Shown here piece after piece: positions 35,101-46,990 of a stretch of 64,000 bases of DNA; position 1 is the stretch's first letter; each line of letters begins with the position of its first letter. Below the pieces are notes generated by a model. The model had not been told where the DNA came from, made no database searches, and saw nothing but the letters and a program-made list of their open reading frames with translations. Location of the stretch: assembly GCF_008831285.2 (NCBI RefSeq), contig NC_045146.1, positions 14,833,289 through 14,897,288 on the forward strand, in the 5' to 3' direction. A program made the position numbers and the translations under genes. The stretch comes from Nymphaea colorata. Lineage: Eukaryota > Streptophyta > Magnoliopsida > Nymphaeales > Nymphaeaceae.

Positions 35101-37374
35101 AGTCTTCATGTATATCTTTGGGATTCTAAGACTTGAAAGTTTGTATTTTCTTCGTCGGTGATCATATGATGTGTTTAAGTTGGCTAAGCTTCTGGTGGGG
35201 TATGATTTCTAAAGATGGCTTAAAATTGTTTTCAACCAACCAAATTTGGTTCTGCAATTGGGCAAGGTCTGAACTTATACATTCACTATTGCCTCAAGCC
35301 AAGTTATCTATTTCGAGTGTCAAGATTGTCAACCTCTTGTGATGAGAAAAGAGATTTTATTGATATACAAGTTGAACAGCAATGGGGCAGCAGCCAGACT
35401 GAAAGCAGACTATGTACTCTAGGGAAACAAGAGGATAGGTAGGAACTTCAACTCTTTATCGGATGGTGGGTTTCTCCCACTCACCCGGAACCATAACTAT
35501 TGACATGAAATTCTTTTAATCTGTTTACAGAAATATATACATAGGCTTATTCTTATCTTTCATGGTTTGAGTTGCTGCTGGTGATGAGATTCATCAAATT
35601 AAGCTAACTTGCTGCTTAGTTACATCTAAAACCTTGTCACATGGCACCCAACCTGCTTGCTTCCTTTCTATTGAACCCAACTTGGACATGAATGTCCCAC
35701 ACGATAATCTCCATGCCCATATCTGTTTCTTATCCGACATATCCTTGATTTACAAAAAACTTGCATTTCCAAAACAAAATTTTGCTTCATATTCTAATGA
35801 TTTGTTTATTACATACAGTACGTTCATATTTCAAAGATACAATCAATGCCATTTTTGAACTATGTATGTTTGAATCATATCCAAATTTCTGAGTTGATTT
35901 TTTACTGCATCCATAAAGCATAAGCCCATGTACTTAAGATCAAATATTTGGCGTTTGTTAATGGAATTTATGACCAGTTACCGAATGGCCAGCTGGGGCT
36001 TAGGTACCTCAATTTGACCCATATTAAGTGTTCTTAAAGAGGGCTGTGGGTACTCTGCCCTCCGTACTCAGTATACAAACTGGGTTCTCCTATGAATATT
36101 TCATTTTATTTTGGGAATTGACTTGTCTATAACTACGTCAAATTTTATTTATATGTTTGGTTTCTTTGAAAGGACAGTCGAGGCATTGAATGTGTAGACA
36201 TACATATACATGCTTAAGAATGATCATTTGGTGTAAAAGCTAGAAGTAGTTTAATTATAATGCGACCATAAGCATAACATATTAGAGCGCCATACCAAGC
36301 CTCTTCTGGATATATCCTGTAGAATCAAGATCAATTAGTAACATGCAGATTAAAATTTCTAGAACTTAACTGCAAAACCCCAGCCGCTTGAGAGTAGTAT
36401 GTTGTGCACCGAACTGATGATATGCTTAAGATTAACTTGATAGTTGGTCACGTACACACAAGCTGGATTTGCAGTACTGAAATGAGATCCAGACTCGTAA
36501 AAACCTGCATGCCAACAAGATGTTGCTGGCTTGTGTTGTTAATAATCCAAATCCTGATTTGGATCACAAAGGGATTTGGCCAGTTTTAGCGACGACAGTG
36601 GGGCTGGTCAAAATCTGGGCATCTCAACCAAAGCGACCCTGGGGCGAAGCACCGAAGTTGCTGCACAAATGCATTTTTATTTAAGCTCCATTACCAACGT
36701 ACTTAAATTGGGAGACTATTATATAGTGTGGTTTTTGGGTAGAGATAACATTTTCAAAAAGAATTCAAAAGAAGAAGACCGTTCTGCTTCCCATGCGGCA
36801 ATTAATAGTTTTATCTGATTTTACTCCTCGAGAAACTAAATGCAACCCAAATCACGGCTTGGCTTGACCACAATTTTCAACAATGGCTCGTTTTGCTCTA
36901 CTCACTGCTTTCCCACTATATAATAAACCATTGTTGCGAGACCTGCTATTTGCATTGTAAAAGAAAAGCTGCCGCCAAATCTTGCTCCCAAAACTTGTGT
37001 AAAACAAAGTCATCACTGGGCATTAGTTTATTAATGCTCCTCCGTCTCTACCTCGAAGAAACGATTGGGGCTGCCAAAGTGTGTGGTTTTTGCGGATACC
37101 CAACTTCAAAAACTTCTCTTTTAATGTCTAATGCAGCTCTTAGTACAAAATATGCCTTAGCTGAACTTTGAATTGTGCAAGTCAGATTGATTTTGAATTG
37201 GTTTCTATCCATTGTAGGCTTTGTTCTTGGGATCCTATGATTTTTTGCTGTAAATATATCATTTCTTATCAATAAAGGTTGATGGCCTAACCCTCTAGAG
37301 ACGTTTTCCTCCAATGTAGGCTCTGTGAGTCAAGAGGCTGATTTGAAAGGATTTAATCTGATATATATATATGT

Positions 37375-37407
<33 letters not shown>

Positions 37408-38766
37408 GGATGGGGCAACATCTCTTCTCTCAGTGTGTTCATGTGATTGCAATGATAATGGGAGAAAGATGGTGTAGTGGAGGGGATGCCGGCAACTGGA
37501 GCATGCAGCTAGCCTGGGCTTCACGTCAAATTGTCTGCCTTCATAAAGAGGCTGCCCATAAATAGGAAGGGGATGGACTCCACGATTCCAAAGAAGGGCC
37601 AGACTCTACGAACCTTCTCTTTTCAAAGCATGCCCAATCGATGCATGCCTTGGCCCGTCATTCATAGCATCAAACTTTATAAAGATGTGCTACTTAGCCC
37701 CAAAGGACCCGCTGCCCTCTCCATGCTCCGCCCGATGGGTCGGCTCATTCATGTCCGGTTGAAAATGCCTCGCCACCCTCCCCATACGTACCACTTGGCT
37801 CTTGCCGGAGCCCTCATCAATAACTTCACTTAAACGAAGATCAACCGACCATAAAAGTAATCTTGTTTGGTACATGGCAAAGATCAAGCGCGAGATAATT
37901 GGACAAGTTGATGTGGCGTGGGAATATGGGCTAGGCAAGGCGTCCCGCCGGAGCCGGTGGCCGGAGGGGCAGCCGTCGTCGGCCGGGGAGCTGCGGGAAG
38001 GACAAAGTCCGGTCAAGGGGTAGTCCGGTCCGGTGAGGAGTAGTGGGGACATCCTTGTCATTGTTCCTGAAGCAGTCACGCACCCTCTCATACCAAATTT
38101 CAAAGGATACGGTGGCATTCCATAAAAATCCCAATACTATTTAATGCTCACAGCTGGGCCTTCTTTTCCCAGCCCCCAAGCCCACTGCCCTGCTGCCACA
38201 AAAGTTTCGAATTGCGCCGCGAAATCACCAGAAAACCACTCCTCCCACGATCCTTCGATTCAAAGCAAACGAGTCCTTTGTTTTTTTGCATTTCCTTTGT
38301 TCAGAAGGATAGGCCGTAGAGGACGCTCTGTTTGCTGAATAATTAAAAGCGGAAGCTCTCTGGCAATCCATTTTTTGTCGCTTTAATAAAGATTACTTGG
38401 TTAACAGTCGAAGCTCTCGTAAGGAATGTTCTGTTGCTGAACTGATCGAGTTACTGAATCGTAGCGCATTGAACTCCATGGTTACTAAAAGGAAGCAAGC
38501 TGAGAATCGACGAGCGATGGCGTTCTGGTGCTCGTGAGGGAGGAGAGGGGGTGGTTGGGGAAAAGAAGGATTTTTCAAAGTTTTTGAAGTGTGCAGAGGG
38601 GACAGATGTGGGGAGCAGCCGCAGCAGCAGACATTGATAAAGGCAATCAGAAACCCTGGGCTGGGGCTCTGTGAGAGAGTGAAGAGAGAGGAGAGAGAAG
38701 TTTGGCCATCCCGTTCTTTTCCCTCCATCGCCTCACACATGCCGAGCCACACGCTTCAAATACCTT
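35101..38766. other. Spacer upstream of PLATZ, no supported gene
   Basis: Short frames (for example 36576-36818 plus, 37048-37314 minus and 37690-38118 minus) show no known domain or splice partner. From about 37.5 kb the sequence becomes richer in G+C and in pyrimidine tracts, and it probably contains the PLATZ promoter. An AT run then a GA run lies at 37361-37401. Confidence 0.4.
37361..37401. repeat. AT then GA compound microsatellite
   Basis: Six AT units (37361-37372) followed by about thirteen GA units (37375-37401), 1.5 kb upstream of the PLATZ start codon. Confidence 0.95.
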
Positions 38767-38886
38767 GACACTCCCTCTTTCTCTCTCTCTCTCTCTCTCC
38801 TCCCTCTTTCTAAACCAGCGACAGAAGTATCACTCAGACTCTCCCCCTCTCTCTCTCTTTCCTTCTCTCTCTCTCTGTCTCTCTCT
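38767..38886 (+). repeat. CT-rich tract in the presumed PLATZ leader
   Basis: Several long CT runs separated by short unique sequence end about 20 bases before the PLATZ start codon. CT-rich leaders and GA/CT elements are common near plant transcription starts and are bound by BPC/GAGA-type factors (established). Whether that applies here is inference. Confidence 0.75.
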
Positions 38887-38904
38887 CACTTGCTCTTGGT
38901 CGCC

Positions 38905-39985
38905 ATGCCGACTAGAGCTCAGAGCCCCGCTTGGCTGTGTTCCCTCCTCGCCGAGAAGTTCTTCACGCCCTGTTTACTTCACGAGCTCGCCAAGAAGAAT
39001 GAGAAGAACATCTTTTGCCTCGACTGCGTCGCTGCCATCTGCCCCCATTGCCTCTCCCTGCACCGTTCCCACCGTCTCCTCCAGGTTCTTGTTCCAAATT
39101 CCCTGCCCTCACCCCCTCCAGCTTCAGAATTCTCCCTCTTGGTTCTTCTTCTGCTGACAATTTTCTGGTTTGGAACGGTCAGGTGCGTAGGTACGTCTAC
39201 CACGATGTTATCCGGCTGGAGGATCTCGAGAAGCTGATTGACTGCGCCTTCGTTCAGGTGGGTGCTTCCCCAGGAGACGAGACTTTTCATTTTCTGCCTC
39301 CCCTTTAGATTTTCCTCTGACCGGCGGTTTGTCTATGAAGCAGGCGTATACCACCAACAGTGCAAAAGTGGTGTTCTTGAACCAGAGGCCCCAATCCCGG
39401 CCATTCAAAGGCTCGGGGAGCATCTGCAACACATGCAAGAGAAGTCTCCAGGAACCGTACCACTTTTGCTCCCTCGCCTGTAAGGTAAAGAAAGACTCAA
39501 ATTTTTGTCGGAATTGCGTTTCGAGAGTACTACAGCTCAAGAGAAGATGTTTCCCGACGTGGTTTTCCGGCGGCGGTTTTATGTGGAGCTTGTGTGTGCA
39601 GGTAGAGTACTTGGTGCGTTGCGAGGGGTCCATATCGAGGTACCTATACGACTGCGCGTACCTGCCGCTCTCGGACCTCGGCTGCGGCCACCAGGAGGGT
39701 GGTCTGAGGGAGATGGACGACGGCCAGATGACGCCGAGCTCCATACTCGACGGCGAGATCTCGCTCCGCACGTCGTCGTCGTCGGGGTCGAGCGGTAACA
39801 ACGGCGGGACGGCCGGGGGAGCGACGATGATCTGTACGGCGACGACGGAATTCGTGAGGAGGAAGCGACGGTCCGGCGGCAATTCTTCGCATTCCCGAAT
39901 TGCCCCCGCCCCGCCATCCGTTTCCTCCGCCTTGCCCGCTTCCAGCCGGAGGAAAGGCGTTCCCCAGCGGAGCCCATTTTTCTGA
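38905..39985 (+). CDS. PLATZ-family zinc-binding transcription factor
   Basis: PLATZ proteins are plant-specific zinc-dependent DNA-binding proteins that bind A/T-rich sequence and act in the nucleus, mostly as repressors or as partners of RNA polymerase III factors (family knowledge). Exons: 38905-39084, 39183-39257, 39344-39484 and 39602-39985, all phase 0 with GT-AG borders, giving 259 aa. Exons 1-3 hold the PLATZ domain: PAWLCSLLAEKFF, PCLLHE, KNEKNIFCLDC, CPHC, HRSHRLLQ, RRYVYHDVIRLEDL, AYTTNSAKVVFLNQRP and CNTCKRSLQEPYHFCSLACK, with the Cys/His ligands in place. The KNEKN form with Lys before IFCLDC is one known subgroup pattern. Exon 4 is GC-rich and codes for a Ser/Gly-rich tail with a basic RRKRR patch, a possible nuclear signal. 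The ATG at 38905 is the first in frame; upstream TTG codons are leader. Confidence 0.95.
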
Positions 39986-42346
39986 GGTTATCCCGGAAAT
40001 TCTCAGGAAAAAGGGGGAAAGATGGGAAGTGGTGAAAGACAGTGAGCTAGCCGATTTCGGCTGGCAGTTTTTTTTTGCGTTTCTTTTCCTTTTCTTTGGA
40101 TGCCGACCTCAACTCGGAATGGTTTTCCTGGGAAAGCAAACGGGGGTTTCATGTAAATTAGCCACTCATCAAGCTTATTTCCTTCATTCTATTTACTCTT
40201 TTTTTTTTTTCTCTCCAACCCCGCCCCCTTTCTCGCCCAATTACTGAATTGTCCCTCCCTCTCTGCCCAATCTCATTCTCATCACCTTGGGAAATTTTCT
40301 GCGATCCCCATAAGATCTTGACTGATCTCCACAACTACAGTTATGCCAATGCCACACTCCTTTCCTTTTACTAACGGCTCTTTCACCCAAGCATTGAAAT
40401 GGCAAACGCGGAGTTAATGCGCTCTCCGGAAATTACGACGCTGTCGCTTGCACTAACCGAGATGGGCGAGGGAGGTAAGGGAAGCTGGTTGGTGAGGGCG
40501 ATTTCGTCATCGCAAAAAAAAACAATTGGAGGCCCTGCACCTCCAGCCTCCTGGGGTCGCCTGCGGCCGTACCAGGGGCAATAAAACGGGCAAAAAGCGG
40601 GGTTTCGTGGCCATTTTAGTCATTTCAGCCTGTCATTCCTCGAACATAGTCGCCGATGTCTGAAAAGCAAGATTCTTCGTAATAATGTGTGAAATCTTTG
40701 CGCTTTACGTCCCTCGCCGCGAATCGTCGCCGGAGATCGGCCGTCGTCATCCTATCCGGCCGGTGCTTCACTCAAGATCCTTGCAATTATACAACTTTGA
40801 ACACAGTTTCAAATCTAAAAACCCTCGTTTGTATAAGCGTCAATTTCACAAGAGGACTTGCTATATTTGTCAACTTGGTGACAGTCACATGTTTGTCCTT
40901 GCCAGATGAAGTGGAGCCCTTAAAAGCTCAACACCAAAACATTTATAGCTATACAAAATTTTCCAAACTATATGTTGGAGCACATAACATAAATAATGAG
41001 TTAATCCTTTTTATCCATTTTTAATAGATGATTTATGGCATGTGAATTTATTGCAATAAATGAACGATGGTTGGGAAACGTAGACATTTTGCTTTTCTTT
41101 TGGGGCAAGTTGCGATCGCATGGCATGGAGGTTCGAGAATTCGGGGCTCCATGAATAAAGCCAATTCTAAACCGATTCACACTGGATTTGGGTAGTCTGA
41201 TCCAGGTCAACCAGCCTTACCCGTCATCGGATAACTATAGATCCCCAAGCCGTGGAAGTCTGAGCTAAACCGTCTGGATTTGGATCGCCATCTGAACCAT
41301 ATTCATTTCATGACTCTGCAAGTATTAGTAATTTCACTATAAACTTTCCTAAAAGATCTATGGATCCAAATCTGGGTCTCCCTAAGCAGGTTTAATGTCA
41401 ACAACTTGATCCGGGCCGATGTTCGCGTAGGATCGACTTGTTATTGATTAAAATTGATCGTGAATGGCCTTTGCGGAAGCAAACCCAGATCCAACTCATC
41501 CAAGATGGCATGATTATGTGTTTCACTTAGATTTAGTTGGGTTTTGGACCAGATTCACGAAAGGAGGACAAATGATTTGGATCGGCCTCCTGGCCTAAAC
41601 CCAAAAACTTCTTCAATCCGTAAAGATTTGGATCCAATCAAATTCTCCCACTGGGCAAGCACCTTAATTTTCCGTTTTATTAATGAAGGACAGGTGAACG
41701 CCACTCTAGAATTCAAAGTCCCTCATTTTTTTTCTTTCACTTGTGTTTTTCTTGTGGTTGAATCATGTTGGCCGTTTGTAGACATGGTGACGGCTTTTTC
41801 TACTTTTCCCTCCTTTGTTTTCTTGTGGGAAATTTGACCGGCGCGAGACATTTGTGTTGGAATTATGGCGACAAATTATCTCGGTTTTAACTAATTAAGC
41901 AATCCCAGCTTTTCTCCTCTATACGGAACCACTAATATCCCCTTTCCTTGCCTGTGTTTGTCACGATAATGATATTGACGAACGAAAAACTTTTCAGTGA
42001 ACCATAAATCTCTGACTCCTTTAGGTGGTGATGGTACTCAGGCATTTAAACAGGTTTACCATCAAACAACATGTTGGTAGTTGGGAGCAGTGTTTTTAAA
42101 GCAAGGAGCAATGAGCTGAGTTGAATTAAATCCGTGAGAAATCAATTAGATTCACTGGTCGATGCAGGGATGGCACATGTGATATATTATATTTTAATTT
42201 ATTAGTTTTCAATATTTATTTAATATATTTTCAGAGGTATATTAAAAAGTAAGTGATATAGCGAATTGGGTGGATTGGCTATATTGGCATCGCCATCGAT
42301 TCGATTACATTCGAGGGACTCATTTGCAGCTCACAATGGGCACAAA

Positions 42347-42510
42347 TAGGGATGTCAATGGATCAGATTCGAGTCAGATGTATCTTAGTATTTCTCGGAT
42401 ACGAACACGTATATTCAATTCACAATTCGAATTCATTCTAATTTCGAGTTCCATTTCCACAATCAAATCTAAATTCGACTTTTGTTTTGGCATCCGAATC
42501 CATATCTGAC
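42347..42510. mobile_element. hAT-like MITE fragment
   Basis: Begins TAGGGATGTCAATGGATC, a start typical of another group of plant hAT MITEs. It continues with GGATACGAA/GATTCGGAT-type words in both orientations, up to GGCATCCGAATCC near 42490. I could not find the opposite terminal repeat or a target duplication, so the right border is a guess. Confidence 0.35.
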
Positions 42511-43714
42511 TTTTAAATGCACAACTGATTCCAAACTGCATGACGATATACTAAGAAGAAACATTCAAAATGGGTGGATATTTAGTAAACTGTTTTCTGA
42601 GCAATTTTTATCACCTGGGGTGCCACCACTTTCAAATGATCAAGCAAGTTTTCAACAAAGGACATTGCCTTTTCCCTAATCATCCAAAGCTGAGAGTGAC
42701 ATCCTTGGCTTCTAATAGTAGGTAGGGCGCTCTCTCTCATTGTAAGACAACAAATTAAGCTTCGATAAGACATATAACGAATCATGCATGTGTTTCACCT
42801 GAAACAATAATCCCAAACAAGCTGTTTCTGGACAATCCATCTGTAATCAAAATCACCTCCAAAACCAATGGAAAAAAGGGCCACATTAGACATCAAACTT
42901 CTCAATTCACTCCTGAACTGAATTTCGGGAGCAAAACACTGAAGTAAACAACTATCATATGATATTTTATTTGCCAAATGTCAACATCATTTAATTCCAA
43001 ATAAGAGCAACACCCGTGATACCTCGTTCCAATAAGTTCTGATAATTAACCTGCAATTACTGTGTTTATAACGTTGTTCCTCAAATGAAAAGATGGTGAT
43101 TGGTAGCAATTTTGCACGCTACTGTTGAAGCTGAGAAAATGGAACGTCGCGTTTAATTGCTAATGCAGATTCCATCAAAACTAGAGCTTCTTGTATTGTT
43201 GATCGAAAGCCCTACGCTATTATGATCATTGGAGCATGGCTGGGAAAAGTTTTTCTGGGTCTACTTTATTAGTGGTGTTTATATGCGGCAAAGATAATTA
43301 GTCGGACTTATCCTGCAGGGCCGGCTTTTCCTCTGGATTTGAGGCCGTAATCGTTAGGAGCAGGTAACATTTTTTCTGATGGATTTTCACCTGCCTCGCC
43401 GAGTTGTCCCTCAAAGAAGAAAGCAACGCCGAGTATTTCACGCCATTCAAGTTTGACAAAGGCAGCACATGACCGAGTGCACTTTAATTTACAAAGGCAA
43501 TCAGAACAGTTGATAACATCCAGAAGCTACCATGCATATAAAGCCAAGAGCTAAATAGCGACTCACAAGCAGTCTACACATTCAAACTTCAAGTGCAACG
43601 ACATTTCCGTTATTCTTACTTACAGTTGTTTTGTTTTGTTAAAAGTGTTAGGCATGTCTCCTGTTCGATTCTTATAAATTTTATTTTCCTATAACTTTGA
43701 GAGTGAATAATGGC

Positions 43715-43908
43715 TCTAGTTATCTAAAGTCATCCAGCCGTATAATCAATACCGTTCATTTGAAATATATGGATAGTTGAGAGAAACAAAAAGAAAAAAA
43801 ATATGTGAACTAATAAATGTTTATCGTTTTTTTATCTTTGTTTTTTCTTAACTATTCATCGTGATAAATCAAACGGCCTTGGTTGATTATATGGTTGGGT
43901 AACTATAA
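43715..43908. mobile_element. Fold-back MITE-like element, about 190 bp
   Basis: The left half (from TCTAGTTATC through CCGTATAATCAAT and GGATAGTTGAGAGAAACAAA) pairs with the right half (TTTGTTTTTTCTTAACTATTC, AAACGGCC, TTGATTATATGG, GTAACTATA) over most of the element's length, with small gaps. Long self-complementary AT-rich DNA without coding capacity fits a fold-back MITE. The superfamily is not clear because the exact ends and target duplication are uncertain. Confidence 0.55.
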
Positions 43909-44160
43909 AAAAAAATTGGAATCACTCTTTTTTCTTCTTAGAATTGACCAATCATGTGGTGGAAAAAAAAAGACTGTAAAGAAGGGAGAAGACAGAAGAG
44001 AGAGAGAGAGAGAACAAGTGAAGGAAAAAAATGGGTGGTTGTGAAAACAAGTCTCACTGATTTTTTTTTTTTTTTTGGTACGTGTGTATGTATACATAAA
44101 CTGAATGTAATTTGCAAGAGGACTCAATCTCAAAAACGTTTATAATGTCCGGAACCCGAA

Positions 44161-44174
44161 CCCCCCCCCCCCCC
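44161..44174. repeat. C homopolymer
   Basis: Fourteen consecutive C residues, unusual in this AT-rich spacer. The length is prone to sequencing error. Confidence 0.9.
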
Positions 44175-46221
44175 AACAAAGTGTTAACCGAAAAGGTAAA
44201 GTTGTCTTTTTCTTTAAATGAAATTTCTCAAAACAAAAACTGTCTCAATTTTTTCAAATTATAATTTCTTGCTACTCATTTGATTAAATTAATTGACAGG
44301 TGATACTCGTGGAGTTTATATTCTCGACGTCTGTATCCAAATTATATATACACATACATAAATTCAAGTAAACTTGTCGGACCTAATTTCCTTAAGGATG
44401 AGATGCAATGTTAATAATATGTTGAAATATGGTCTTTCTTCTAAGAATTGGAGTGCCTGGAGCAGAACAAAACAAAGAGAATAAGTGAAGATGAATAAAG
44501 AAAAGTATCTAAGAATATTAAATTACAGATATTTGGTTGGCCGGACCTTCCAGTAGCAACTTGTTTCACGGTCCCGTTGTTGCGTCCCAAGCGACAGAAC
44601 CATTAGCTGCTCACCATAATCGCCGGCTTTGGTCGTCTTGTATTCTTGCAAGCGTTTTCAACCATTCCACTCACCAAGCCGACCCCACCTCCTGTCTGGC
44701 ACTGGCACTGGCACTGGCAGCACCCCCAACCCACTTGAATGGAAAAACAAATCCCTGTTCCTTTTTTTTCCCGGTACGACCCGAATCGGTTTCAGCAAGA
44801 GAAGAACCGGTCAAGCTCCGACAGGACCGGATCGTGAGGGTAAAAACGTCACTCACGGACCATGCGGGACCATGTGAACGCGCATGGGGTCACGTGTTCG
44901 CGCTGTTCGCAGGAGCGTACGACGTCCCTGTCATTGGAAATTACGGGAAACCGTCCGTGTTTCTCCTGAACGACGATCGTGTCCCATCCCCCGTTTTAGA
45001 ACGTAATCAGGACTGGATGTCCACATCCGATGGCATTTTTCTTTCGTGTTACTTAAAATCCATATCCCGAAAGCACAACTCGGAACGTTTTGTCCACCGT
45101 TCAAACATTTTATTTGTCCTTTTTTTGCCGGATATATATAACAAAGGGAGACGTAAAACTTTCTGAATCTAATAATAAATAAACGAAGAAAACAGGATAA
45201 TTGACAAGTGGCACCATCGCCATGATATCTGGACCGGTTCAATTCGAACCGGGCGGCTTGTCATGGCGTGAATCGTATTGATCACTGATTTCAGAATTCT
45301 GCCTGCCCTTATTGCTCACTAAACTGTGCAAGTTTCCAGTAAACGAAAAGGTGCAGGAAGGAAAACAATGAAATTTGAAGAATAATGCCGACGCGACAAG
45401 CAAACAGAAGGGGAGGAGCAGATTCTCAGAAAAAGGAGAGAGGCCATTGGATATTCATAACCATGGTTAAAGCTTAAAATACGTCGGAGAAGTCGGTGAA
45501 AAGAAAGAGAGAAAGAAAGAAAAGGAAGGAAGGAAGGTTCAAATCACAGCACAGTGATGGCGCTATACTCCCCGTATCAGAAAAGGAAGACGACCCTCGC
45601 CAGGTTGCCACGGACGGGGAAGGGTAAATCCAAAGGGCTCTACACTTATTACCCATCCGGCGCTTTACCTTGTTAAGTAACAAACAGGAAGCGACCTGAC
45701 TTCCCCACCACCAATGGAGAGTACCTGCCTACAAAGGGAAGCGCTAGGCTCCCTACATGCCGTGCCGCCTCCCTCTTTTCTGCAGTGAAAACGGCCTGTC
45801 GACTTGAAGCAGGGGCACGGCGGTGCTAACGAACACTGACCGGAAAAGGGCGGGCCCCCACCTCCCGTTCGGTAAGGCATCTGGCAGCAGGCGTCAGCGG
45901 TACTCTGAGCCACAGGGCCATTGGCCGTCGGCCGGCCTGCCGGAGAGAGGCCAGAGTACGCGCCCACAGCTGTAGCCTGTAGTGACCGGGGTACGTTGGT
46001 GGGTGCCCCCCACCTGCGGCAGCAATAATGACGCGCCAGTCTCGGACGACCAGTCAAACCCCATTTCCGTCCTCCCTCGAGGAAAAGCGACTGCGGAGCA
46101 GCTGCTGCTGCTGCTGCCTGCGACGCGCTGCAGAGCCTGCAGAGCGTCGGAAACGGAGATAGAGGAAGGTCTAAAAAAAAAATAAAAAAAAAGAAAGGGT
46201 GGGGAAAATGAAAATCTCCTT

Positions 46222-46432
46222 TGGGCCCACCAGCGATGGGCTTGGGCTGGCACCCACCGCCCGGCCAAAATATGACCTGCTGCGGGGCCCGCCGGCCTCC
46301 TCCTGGGTGGGCCCGGCGCTGGCCCGCGCGAAGCCGCGCGGGCCCCGCCCCCAGATCTCGCGGCATCTCCGCTCTTTGTTTCCCGCTCCCGAAAGGCCCA
46401 CCACCAACCCCCCTTCATTCCCTCAAACCCTA
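46222..46432 (+). promoter_or_regulatory. Cluster of site II (TGGGCC) motifs plus a telo-box
   Basis: TGGGCC or GGCCCA occurs at 46222-46227, 46308-46313 and 46395-46400, followed by AAACCCTA at 46425-46432. In plants, TCP-bound site II elements combined with a telo-box mark promoters of ribosomal-protein and cell-growth genes (established). The motifs are seen, but the region is G+C-rich, which raises the chance rate of GGGCCC words, and no matching gene follows. A 125-codon open frame begins with an ATG at 46507. Confidence 0.4.
46321..46344. repeat. Perfect 10-bp GC hairpin with 4-base loop
   Basis: GGCCCGCGCG, then AAGC, then CGCGCGGGCC. A very stable hairpin in DNA or RNA, sited between the site II motifs and the telo-box of the GC-rich island. 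Confidence 0.9.
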
Positions 46433-46990
46433 TGCGTCCAGGGAAAGCAAATTTTTTGCCTTTCCCTTTTCATCTTTTTCTCATTAAATAAAGCTTTCAA
46501 AAGGAGATGAAGGAACTTGCAGAGCAGGGGCTCGCCCACCACGTCATGGGCGGCCCCTGGGGAGCGCTGCCCCTCCCATGCGCGGTCACAAGGCCCGCCC
46601 CTCCTCCCGCCCTTTCTTTATCCGGCACCTGTCGTGTCGCCGCCGGTCGTAGGCTCTGCGCCACTGCATGGAGGGTGCTCGCAGAATGGAGACCGAAGAA
46701 TCGAGCAGTCGGCTTCATCTTGAACGGGGAGTTGTGGCTTGACATCGTCATCATCGTTACTGCGTTGTGCCCACAGGGAGGCCGTCATGTCCATAGGCTG
46801 TTGGCTCCTCTGCGCGTCTTTCCATGCAAAGTCCCCCCCCACCCTACTTTTTTGCTCTCTGCTTCCAATGAGTGCACTTTTTGAGCCTGGGTTCGGCGGA
46901 TATTGGTGGCGGGAGCCCATGAATCATATGTTTAAGTATAAGCAGCTGAAAGTTAAGGATATAAATGGCTACGTACACTTGCTCTAATGA

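Larger units (their letters stand above)
39986..44500. other. Spacer downstream of PLATZ, no supported gene
   Basis: The first part is likely PLATZ 3' untranslated sequence. From 41160 to about 41650 there are many GGATCC/GATTTGGATC-type words, suggesting an old repeat without clear ends. A hAT-like fragment (42347-42510) and a fold-back element (43715-43908) are listed separately. Open frames are short and unrecognised. Confidence 0.4.
44501..46990. other. GC-rich island without a recognised gene
   Basis: G+C rises sharply compared with both flanks, especially 45,850-46,780. Long open frames appear on both strands (for example 44537-45166 plus, 45665-46366 minus, 45894-46418 minus and 46507-46884 plus). 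They overlap each other and are mostly low-complexity Gly/Ala/Pro/Arg, as expected of GC-rich noncoding DNA. A CACGTG G-box is at 44891-44896 and a TGGCAC repeat at 44697-44720. Promoter-like motifs cluster at 46222-46432. This could be the 5' region of a gene I do not recognise, a noncoding RNA gene, or a GC-rich transposon fragment. Confidence 0.4.

Noticed and set aside
39208..39977. Minus-strand open frames opposite PLATZ (up to 224 codons)
   Set aside because: They mirror the PLATZ exons and introns and show no independent domain.
45740..45760. Sequence GCTAGGCTCCCTACATGCC resembling miR160
   Set aside because: It matches the remembered miR160 at about 15 of 19 positions, including a run of eight. 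Given the window length and the number of microRNA families, matches of this quality are expected by chance, and I see no hairpin with a star strand.
45665..46418. Long overlapping minus-strand open frames (233 and 174 codons)
   Set aside because: GC-rich DNA has few stops in any frame. The products are Gly/Pro/Arg/Ala-rich without a domain, and they overlap each other and a plus-strand frame.
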